Assembly (NCBI RefSeq): GCF_040675535.1 | Contig: NZ_JBFAPC010000020.1 | Span: 1 to 49,958 of the forward strand | DNA length: 49,958 nucleotides | Direction of reading: 5' to 3' | From: Patulibacter sp040675535 | GTDB taxonomy: Bacteria > Actinomycetota > Thermoleophilia > Solirubrobacterales > Solirubrobacteraceae | In this document: positions 43,901-49,958 of the stretch, piece after piece | Layout: every line of letters starts with the position of its first letter | How positions within the stretch are numbered: position 1 is the stretch's first letter | Notes under the pieces: model-generated | What the model was told of the DNA's origin: nothing | Seen by the model: only the letters and a program-made list of their open reading frames with translations | Database searches by the model: none | Translations under genes and position numbers: made by a program

Positions 43901-46900
43901 ATCCTCCAATCTGCCGACGAACTACTACCGCGGGCTCTATCGCGAAGGACGCATCCGTCGGGTGGTCGCGGCGGAGCACACCGGTCTCTTGGACCGCAAG
44001 CACCGTGAAGCCGTCGAGACGGGGTTCAAGGACGGAGGAGGACCTGAGGCGCCCAATGTCCTCGCCGCGACGCCCACCCTGGAGATGGGAATCGACATCG
44101 GCGATCTCTCGGCCGTGATGCTGACCGCGGTACCGCCGACACAATCGAACTACGTTCAACGGGTCGGACGGGCCGGGCGTCGCACCGGCAACTCGTTCGT
44201 GACGACATTCGCCGAGGGCGATCCGAGGAGTCTGTACTTCCTGCAGGATCCGGAACTCATGATCGCCGGCGAGATCACGGCGCCGAACTGCTACCTCGAC
44301 GCGATCGAGATTCTGCGGCGGCAATACCTGGCCTTTCTCGTCGACCGTGCGGCGGAGGGGCCGTCCGGACCGCTGCCTGCCGCCGGGGAGATGCCCCGAA
44401 CGATCGGGCAGACCGCCACGTCGGGGATGCAGCCCGGCGGGTGGATGCGGGTCATCCTCGAGGCCGGAACGGGGGAGGGAATGGTCACCGCCTTCGTTCG
44501 TCTGTTCGGTGTGCATCTGGACCCCGCCGTCGCCAGGCGCCTGAAGGACTGGGCGGCAACCGACATGACGCCGCATGTCGAGCGCGTCATTGACCGCTGG
44601 CACGCGCAACTCAAGACGTTGACGAACCAGCGGGAACGCTTGCGTGACCGCGAGAAGGCGCTGAAGGAGAAGCCGTCACAGACGCCGGACGATCAGGCCG
44701 CTCTGGGGCGCGTCGTCTTCGAGCTGCGCTACCTCTCGAGGCGGCTTAAGCAAGCACGAGAAGCCGTCACCCTGAACGAGCTCGAGGCGCTCGGCCTGAT
44801 GCCGAACTACACCCTCTTTGACGACTCCGTCACGCTCGAAGTTTCCCTCTGGAGTCCGAACCCGGAGCACGACGAAAACGACAAGAAGTCGCGTCGATTC
44901 ATCTCGGAAGGGGGCGAGTACGTTCGGCCGGCGAGTCGCGCTATCCGCGAGCTCGCGCCGGGGAATTGGTTCTACGTCAACGCCCATCGGGTCCGTATCG
45001 ATGCGGTCGACAACGGGACGGAACACGAACCGTCACATCAGCGCTGGCGGCTCTGCCCCGAGTGCTCGTGGGCGACGATCGACGCCGCGGAGAAGTTCAC
45101 CAAGTGTCCTCGGTGCGGGTCGCTCGGCGTGGCTGACCAAGGGGCCACCCTCAACGTCTTGCCCTTGCGCATCGTCTCGTCAACGGAGCGTGAAGCGACC
45201 GCTCGGGTGGGAGACGAAAGCGACGACCGTGACCGGGAGTTTCATGACGTCCGGACCCAGGTCGATATCGACACTGAGGACATCAGCGCGGCTTGGATGC
45301 ACACGGACCCGGACACGGTCTTCGGTGTCGAGACCGCGCGCGCTGCGACGATCCGGTTCTTGAACCTCGGTCCTGGGCAGAGTCATCAGCCCCGTGCACT
45401 GCGCATCGGCGGCGTGGATGGTCAGGTGGGGCTCTTTCACGTCTGCGCGCATTGCGGTGGGGTCATGGGGATTCGCGGCGACCGCCGAGACCCTTCCGAC
45501 AAGGACCATCACCGCACGTGGTGCAAGGTGCGGTCCGGCGCACGAAAGGAGCGGTGGGAGCCGCTCGCGCTGGTCCATGAGCTCGTCACCGAGGCGGTTC
45601 GAATCCTCCTGCCGGTTGCGGAGTACGAACACGCCGAACGGGTTGCTTCGTTCAAAGCGGCCTTGATGCTCGGGCTTCGGGATTCGTTCGGTGGTGATCC
45701 GTCGCACCTTCGAGTCCTCGAGTCCGACTTTCCCGCCCGAGGCGGCAGTCCGGAGGACCGCAACCGTTTCGTCGTGCTTCACGACACGGTGCCCGGTGGC
45801 ACCGGATACCTGCCCCGGCTGGCGGACCCCGCGGCGCTGCAGCGGATACTGAGCCGCGCTCGCGACCTGATCACCACGTGCGAATGTCAGACGCGAGGCA
45901 AGGCCGGCTGTCATCGGTGCCTGTACGGGGGAATTGAACGCCACGAGCTCCCCGTCGTCTCACGAGACGTAGCCCTCGAGCTGCTAGACGAAATCCTCGT
46001 GAAATGGAACCTCGAACCCGCCCCCGAAGGAACGATCACGGGGGTCAACCTCACCCCGGTTGTCCAGTCGGAGCTCGAGCGGATGTTCAAGGCGCTGCTC
46101 CTGCGGTGGGTCGACCACGCTCCGGCGCAGGTCACCGCACGCCCGGATCCGGAGCACGCCGCCCGGACGCGTTTCGAAGTGCGCTTCCAGGACGGGCCTC
46201 ACTGGGAGATCCAAGAACAGGTGAACCTGTCGGCGCATCAGACGGTTCCGGACTTCTACGCAACAAGGGTCGACGCTGCCGGAACGCCGCCCATGGCGAT
46301 CTATCTCGACGGCTGGGAGTACCACGGCAAAGACTCGGCGCAGATCGACTGGGACGCCGCACGGCGGACGTCACTTCGCGAGTCCGAGATCGGCGTCTGG
46401 ACGATGACGTGGCATGACGTCAAGGCCGCGTTCGACGCGGCGAAGACAAATGGCAAGGTCGGAGCCGTGACCCCGGTCGCGATGCCCGCGCGGAACAAGG
46501 CGTCTACCGCGATCGTCAAGCAGCTTGGGGAGGAGCACTCGCTCGCCAACGTCCTGAAGCTTGGGGCGTTCGAGCAGCTGATGGCGTTCCTCCGTGCCCC
46601 AGAGGCAGCCGGTTGGCACGCGGTTGCCACCGGTCTGGCCCTCGGCCCGATTCACAACGGCATCGTCTTGGACGTTCCCTCGGTCGAGCTCGCGGTTCAC
46701 CAGGCGGTGCTCCATGGCGCGCCCGAGGCGTCACCGGTCCCCTGCGAAGCGAAGGCCATCATGTGGGAGAGCGCAGGCGGGCTTCGAGGGCATTCGATTC
46801 TTGACCCCCGGGCGGACGCGGGACGGACCTGCACGACCGTCCTCGCACTCGACACCTCGGCGCCGGTCGCACAGGACGAGTGGGCAGATTGGATGCACCT

Positions 46901-47303
46901 CGGCAACCTCCTCACGGGCCTTCGAGATCAATCGATCGTGACGACGACGAACTCGTTCGTGCCGGACGAGTCCGAGGCGAGCTCCGCGGTCGCGGAGCCG
47001 ACGGCCACGGGCGCGAGCATCGCCGGCCTCGGCATCGAGTCGGCGCTCGAAGACTGCTTCGATGCTGCTGCGAAGGCGCTGGCCATCGCGGCAGCTGCGG
47101 TCACGTACGACGATTTCGTGGTCGGGTTCGAGCCGGGCTGGGCGGACGGAACCGTCGTGGAAGTCGCGTGGCCGACTCGCAAAGTCGGCATCCTGGCGGC
47201 AGGGGCGGATCATCCAGAAGACGCCCACGGGTGGGCCATCCGCCCGTCGGACGAGTGGGACCCGCAGAACTTGATCGCCGCCCTCGAGCCGAAAGCGGTC
47301 TGA
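40989..47303 (+). CDS. Giant DEAD/DEAH helicase with DUF1998 and C-terminal Vsr-like nuclease domain (DrmA/DrmB-like fusion)
   Basis: A 2104-residue protein. Domains: DEAD-type ATPase with LITTGTGSGKSEGFLVPIVD (about 98-117), LVLDEFHSYDGAQG (about 239-252) and SATLGSS; Cys-pair knuckles CTSCG (about 490) and CPSCG (about 592); helicase lobe two with TPTLEMGIDIGDLS (about 1027) and QRVGRAGRRTGNS (about 1056); zinc-ribbon CPECSW...CPRCG (about 1355); DUF1998/MrfA-type HDTVPGGTGYLPRL (about 1598) and CECQTRGKAGCHRCLYGG (about 1630). After this, VPDFYATRVDAAGTPPMAIY and LDGWEYHGK (about 1747-1775) resemble the Vsr/DUF559 nuclease core. DrmA (helicase) and DrmB (DUF1998) are separate in DISARM; here both functions and a nuclease are joined. 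The start overlaps the methylase stop. Confidence 0.82.
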   Translation: MIPSLVAGDLRTSIVEYLATTFALSEDDTYAKLTDFLLDKEEGIFRGPYLRVRLPFVEASDDADLGVRWTPPDFRPYAHQVAAWQRLAGRSRTPKPTLITTGTGSGKSEGFLVPIVDHCIAARERGQRGIKALILYPMNALVTDQERRIAAALTDPQATAAGVRAGVWIGDDQSLKARRDMGPTHLVSDASALMDDPPDILLTNYKMLDRLLTTPARQRLWAANTPPADREGWRQALTYLVLDEFHSYDGAQGTDVAMLLRRLGHRLGVATAATPLAGIAPVGTSATLGSSPSSGADMCRFAEKVFGVRFDASSIVGEQRQTVAQVCHDIDFALPVPAPADVAGLDPEDLDGLARAFTGEPFDDAQVVGRRLLRHHVTASLLRVAADRPRLWSDAVAGVAQYVQEWGRVLADEPATVAVALERFVALISQARGTTATGGTRALFSVEVQVWIREVTRLLRAVTKDPGFRWSDSPPEPDRATIDLPSVHCTSCGRSGWMALANRASGQGAAALERLVNDDPAGPYTAAVRDRERTRTMLRADPKEPDVLWLDPIGGQVFSVDEEDRRIAVLVGGMTGDDRTETSRDAAAEEQRCPSCGTKDAIRFIGSRVTTLAAVGITQMFGSPHVADDERKLLAFTDSVQDASHRAAFFSGRTHRFNLRATMSKAVQERGRLPLQDIAAIALGSADAQDRPADALFSLVPPDLLWEEDLIDAWAHPGTSGAAAARDAIALRLGFDAVLEAGLRSRFGRTLETTNTATPEISLTEDEWTRIVAFATETVRANAGTLFSTEPGDIRTWIEGLLQRLRLRGGIFHPFLDDYVKENGRRWLIWGGGHRLAPKFPKQISAPTFFTSSASDDFDAVAGAQTWVALWTKKVVGVTGPGADRAVRDVIDELVRIGVLEQRVSTKGLVWGLPPDRIAFVDVIPTSSGTFPPAEVRCDLCATRHHAAPDDLARWVGRPCLRLRCTGLYAASSNLPTNYYRGLYREGRIRRVVAAEHTGLLDRKHREAVETGFKDGGGPEAPNVLAATPTLEMGIDIGDLSAVMLTAVPPTQSNYVQRVGRAGRRTGNSFVTTFAEGDPRSLYFLQDPELMIAGEITAPNCYLDAIEILRRQYLAFLVDRAAEGPSGPLPAAGEMPRTIGQTATSGMQPGGWMRVILEAGTGEGMVTAFVRLFGVHLDPAVARRLKDWAATDMTPHVERVIDRWHAQLKTLTNQRERLRDREKALKEKPSQTPDDQAALGRVVFELRYLSRRLKQAREAVTLNELEALGLMPNYTLFDDSVTLEVSLWSPNPEHDENDKKSRRFISEGGEYVRPASRAIRELAPGNWFYVNAHRVRIDAVDNGTEHEPSHQRWRLCPECSWATIDAAEKFTKCPRCGSLGVADQGATLNVLPLRIVSSTEREATARVGDESDDRDREFHDVRTQVDIDTEDISAAWMHTDPDTVFGVETARAATIRFLNLGPGQSHQPRALRIGGVDGQVGLFHVCAHCGGVMGIRGDRRDPSDKDHHRTWCKVRSGARKERWEPLALVHELVTEAVRILLPVAEYEHAERVASFKAALMLGLRDSFGGDPSHLRVLESDFPARGGSPEDRNRFVVLHDTVPGGTGYLPRLADPAALQRILSRARDLITTCECQTRGKAGCHRCLYGGIERHELPVVSRDVALELLDEILVKWNLEPAPEGTITGVNLTPVVQSELERMFKALLLRWVDHAPAQVTARPDPEHAARTRFEVRFQDGPHWEIQEQVNLSAHQTVPDFYATRVDAAGTPPMAIYLDGWEYHGKDSAQIDWDAARRTSLRESEIGVWTMTWHDVKAAFDAAKTNGKVGAVTPVAMPARNKASTAIVKQLGEEHSLANVLKLGAFEQLMAFLRAPEAAGWHAVATGLALGPIHNGIVLDVPSVELAVHQAVLHGAPEASPVPCEAKAIMWESAGGLRGHSILDPRADAGRTCTTVLALDTSAPVAQDEWADWMHLGNLLTGLRDQSIVTTTNSFVPDESEASSAVAEPTATGASIAGLGIESALEDCFDAAAKALAIAAAAVTYDDFVVGFEPGWADGTVVEVAWPTRKVGILAAGADHPEDAHGWAIRPSDEWDPQNLIAALEPKAV

Positions 47304-49450
47304 TGCCGACCCTCGTCTTCGCCAAGCAGTTCCTCGATGACTTCGCCAAGCTCCAGCCGGTCGTTCGTCAGAAGGTTCGTGAGCTTCCGGACAAGTTCGA
47401 GCACGCCGCCCACAGCGGCGTGCACCTGGAGAAGCTGAACGCCTCGAAGGACGACCGCGTGCGGACCGTTCGCGTCGACGGCTTCTGGCGGGGAGTCGTC
47501 GTCCGGCTGGGGGAAGCGCGGTACGCGCTTCTTCGAGTCATGGCGCATGACGACGCCAACGAGTGGGCCGTGCGCCAACGCTTCGGCGTGAACCCCGTGA
47601 CCGGCATCGTCGAGATCCTCGACGTCCCAGGGGTCGCCGAGCACGTCTCGGCTCTCATGGGACCGGACGCTGGCCCAAGGCCTTCGGGTGATGATTCCGC
47701 GGCGTTGTTCAGCGAGCGACGGGACCGCGACTTTGCGCAGGTCGGCGTTGACGAGGACCTGGTGCCCATTCTTCGACGGATCGCAACCGAAGAGGAGCTC
47801 TACTCGATCGCGAACTATCTGCCGGAAGCCCAGGCCGACGCCGTGTTGTTGCTGGCCGACGGCAAATCGGTCGACGAGGTTTGGAAGGAGATCCAGGCGT
47901 CGTATGAGGTCGACCCGACCGAGGCGATTGACACGAACGATCTCGACTCGGCGCTCACACGCCCGGCGAGCAAGTCCTCGTTCATCGTCACCACGAACGA
48001 CGACGAGCTCGTCGAGCTCCTGACCGGGGATTTCGAGGCCTGGCGGACCTTTCTCCACCCCGAACAGCGCAAGTTGGCCGAGAAGCCGGTCTACAACGGT
48101 CCGGCCAGGATCACCGGCGGGGCCGGTACCGGGAAGACCGTGGTGCTCATCCACCGGGCGCGGTTCCTTGCCCGGGCGCTCAACGAATCCGGTGACACGA
48201 CGGGCCGCATCCTCGTTGCCACGTTCACGCGAAGCTTGTCGAGCAACCTCGAACGGACCCTCCGGACGTTTTGCGCGCCCGAGGAGTACCGCCGCCTACA
48301 GGTCACCACGGTCGACGCACTCGCGAGTCAGGCATTGGCGTCGGCGTCGTCGAGACTGCGACCGGCACAGTCGGACGAACTGCGCGAGCTGGCGCACGAG
48401 GCCGTGGGGATGACGGGCCTCGACGAGCTCGGTCTGGATCAGCGATTCCTGATCGCCGAGTGGGAACAGGTCGTGCTGGCTCGTGGCATTCGCTCGCTTC
48501 CGGAATACGCCACGAGCCCCAGGCCCGGTCGCGGGGTCCGGATGACGCGCCCGCAACGCAAGATCGTGTGGAGCGCCATAGAGCGTCTGACCGCGGACCT
48601 CGCCACGAGGCACCGCGCGACGTATCTGCAGTCGGCGGATCTTGCAGCCGACCAGTTGGCCGCGCGAAGCGGCGAGACGCAGGGTGGCCGGTTGTTCGCC
48701 CACGCGGTCATCGATGAGGCGCAGGACCTCCACCCCGCCCAGTGGCGCTTGATCCGAGCAGCGGTGAATGAGGGCCCGAACGACCTCTTCATCGTCGGCG
48801 ACGCTCACCAGCGCATCTACGACTACCGGGTCAGCCTCAGCCGGCTCGGGATCGAGACCCGCGGCCGCTCGCGCCGGTTGAAGATCAACTACCGGACGAG
48901 CCAGGCAATCCTCGCGCAGGCGCAGCGGATTCTGCGGGGCGAGGCTGTGGACGATCTGGACGGAGGCGTCGAGGAGATCGCTGGCTACCGCTCCGCGTTC
49001 GATGGGCCGGCGCCTACCTCAGCGCGTTTCGTCACGCCTGCAGACGAGGCCCAGTATGTGGCCGACAAGATTCAAGCGTGGCTCGCCTCTGGTGTCGCTC
49101 CGTCGTCTATTGGGGTGACGGGCCGGACCCGCGCCGTGCTCAAACCCGTGCAGGATGCGCTCTCGCGCGGGGGCATCGTTTGGACCGACGTCGCAGACGA
49201 TGGCACCGGTGTTCGGACGGCAACGATGCACTCTGCGAAAGGGCTCGAGTTCGCGAGGCTCGCGCTCGTCGCGCTCAACGCCGACACGGTGCCCCTGCCA
49301 GCTGCCGTGACTTCGAAGGGTGAAGATCCGGTACAGCACGAGCTCGACCTTCTTCGCGAGCGGTGCCTGTTGTACGTCGCCTGCACTCGAGCGAGAGACG
49401 AGCTGTCGCTCACCGGCTCGGGGACGCCAAGCATGCTGTGGGCTGAATAG
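47303..49450 (+). CDS. RelE-like domain fused to UvrD/Rep helicase
   Basis: A 715-residue fusion. Residues 1-90 have the RelE/ParE toxin fold pattern: FAKQFLDDFAKLQPVVRQKV, LEKLNASKDDRVRTVRVDG and YALLRVMAHDDANEWA. A linker follows, then a UvrD-type SF1 helicase: ITGGAGTGKTVVLIHRARFL (about 268-287), AVIDEAQDLHPAQW (about 468-481), VGDAHQRIYDYR, KINYRTSQAI, MHSAKGLEFARL (about 642-653) and LLYVACTRARDEL (about 688-700). The catalytic residues of real RelE enzymes are not evident, so the domain may bind ribosomes or partners instead. The ATG overlaps the upstream stop (TGATG), making it the fourth gene of the operon, in the place where drmC would be expected. Confidence 0.85.
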   Translation: MPTLVFAKQFLDDFAKLQPVVRQKVRELPDKFEHAAHSGVHLEKLNASKDDRVRTVRVDGFWRGVVVRLGEARYALLRVMAHDDANEWAVRQRFGVNPVTGIVEILDVPGVAEHVSALMGPDAGPRPSGDDSAALFSERRDRDFAQVGVDEDLVPILRRIATEEELYSIANYLPEAQADAVLLLADGKSVDEVWKEIQASYEVDPTEAIDTNDLDSALTRPASKSSFIVTTNDDELVELLTGDFEAWRTFLHPEQRKLAEKPVYNGPARITGGAGTGKTVVLIHRARFLARALNESGDTTGRILVATFTRSLSSNLERTLRTFCAPEEYRRLQVTTVDALASQALASASSRLRPAQSDELRELAHEAVGMTGLDELGLDQRFLIAEWEQVVLARGIRSLPEYATSPRPGRGVRMTRPQRKIVWSAIERLTADLATRHRATYLQSADLAADQLAARSGETQGGRLFAHAVIDEAQDLHPAQWRLIRAAVNEGPNDLFIVGDAHQRIYDYRVSLSRLGIETRGRSRRLKINYRTSQAILAQAQRILRGEAVDDLDGGVEEIAGYRSAFDGPAPTSARFVTPADEAQYVADKIQAWLASGVAPSSIGVTGRTRAVLKPVQDALSRGGIVWTDVADDGTGVRTATMHSAKGLEFARLALVALNADTVPLPAAVTSKGEDPVQHELDLLRERCLLYVACTRARDELSLTGSGTPSMLWAE

Positions 49451-49560
49451 CAGCGACGAGCGCTGGAACACCGGCTGTGCTGGTGGACGGCACACTTTCG
49501 CCAGCCGATTGAACCGGTCCCGCCTAGAGTCGGAGTTAGGCGGGTGCGAGAAATAGGCGC

Positions 49561-49845
49561 ATGGCACGTCACGAGGTCTTGCGGGGCAGAGTCAAACAGT
49601 TCGACCGCCCCCGGTGGGGCCCTCTGCTTGGACTTGATACCTCTGCGCCGAACGAATTCATGTGGATGTGCGAAGTCGAACTGGATGACGGTCGCCGAAT
49701 CCAGGCCTACAAGAACGCGCGGACCCGCGGGTACCTGCACCTCGACGATGAGGGCTCGACGTACGTTCACGTCGGTGGCGGGTATCGACGCATTGCCGTG
49801 AGCATTGCGCTCCGATGTGCACGCCCACCTCCCGCCTCCAGCTGA
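49561..49845 (+). CDS. Small hypothetical protein after the defence operon
   Basis: A 94-residue protein from ATG 49561, 110 bases after the helicase gene. Beta-rich phrases EFMWMCEVELDDGRRIQAY and GYLHLDDEGSTYVHVGGGYR suggest a small barrel-like fold; the C terminus is Pro/Ala/Ser. No family is recognised. Codon use resembles the operon more than the chromosome, so it may have travelled with it. The coding call is moderate because the ribosome-binding site is weak. Confidence 0.45.
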   Translation: MARHEVLRGRVKQFDRPRWGPLLGLDTSAPNEFMWMCEVELDDGRRIQAYKNARTRGYLHLDDEGSTYVHVGGGYRRIAVSIALRCARPPPASS

Positions 49846-49868
49846 AAAGAGCCAGGTGGGCGGGTGGG

Positions 49869-49958
49869 TGTGGACATCTGAAGTGGCCCCTCTGTCGACG
49901 CTTGAAGTGGCCCCACCTGCGGTCGTGATCGTCGGGCCCCGCGCGACCGTCGTCAGGC
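49869..49958. mobile_element. Possible end of an IS21-type insertion sequence (partial)
   Basis: TGAAGTGGCCCC occurs twice, at 49879-49890 and 49903-49914, 24 bases apart. Repeated short direct repeats of this TGAA-GTGGCCCC kind near an end beginning with TG are typical of IS21-family termini. The element, if present, lies beyond the window, so no transposase is visible. The call rests on remembered terminal-repeat style only. Confidence 0.35.

Overview
The window comes from a very high-G+C bacterium, almost certainly an actinobacterium. Clues are Gly/Ala/Arg-rich proteins with C or G at nearly every third codon position, many secreted CAP, NlpC/P60 and SGNH proteins, GTG starts and a probable leaderless promoter. 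The style suggests a Thermoleophilia (Patulibacter/Solirubrobacter-like) chromosome; that placement is an inference, since no marker gene is present. No tRNA, rRNA, CRISPR array or integrase was recognised.

Bases 1-19262 are mostly chromosomal cell-envelope genes: an HAD phosphatase, an NmrA-type NAD(P)-binding protein, three CAP-domain secreted proteins (one with no usable start in frame), a c-di-AMP (ydaO-type) riboswitch ahead of an NlpC/P60 peptidase, a Rel/SpoT-like HD hydrolase, an alkaline phosphatase behind a 17-bp tandem array, a NYN nuclease, a VapBC pair with a perfect palindromic operator, a CapA-like protein, and two paralogous membrane-anchored NERD proteins on either side of an SGNH hydrolase. 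The second NERD protein has lost the Asp-x-Lys signature.

Bases 19263-26723 are a scar zone. They hold a frameshifted BRCT-like remnant, intact rmuC, a decayed copy of the first ~63 codons of the large helicase gene that lies 5.4 kb further on, a DUF6398-type protein, a broken toxin-antitoxin pair, and an intact PIN-like/HTH-DUF433 toxin-antitoxin pair.

Bases 26724-49450 are a defence island. First comes a 2036-residue DUF4011-helicase-Vsr-like nuclease-DUF3320 protein (Hhe type). It is followed by a tightly coupled four-gene operon (2-nt gap, then ATGA and TGATG junctions): SNF2 helicase, gamma-class N6-adenine methylase, a 2104-residue DEAD helicase with DUF1998 and a C-terminal Vsr-like nuclease candidate, and a RelE-like-UvrD helicase fusion. 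The first two genes match drmD and drmMI of class 1 DISARM. Separate drmA, drmB and drmC genes are missing, and their functions seem to be replaced by the giant fusion and the RelE-UvrD protein. This is the strongest candidate for an under-described system. The operon uses more A/T-ending codons than the rest of the window, which points to transfer. A 58-codon ORF is stop-start coupled to its first gene. The window ends in two direct repeats resembling the end of an IS21-type element.
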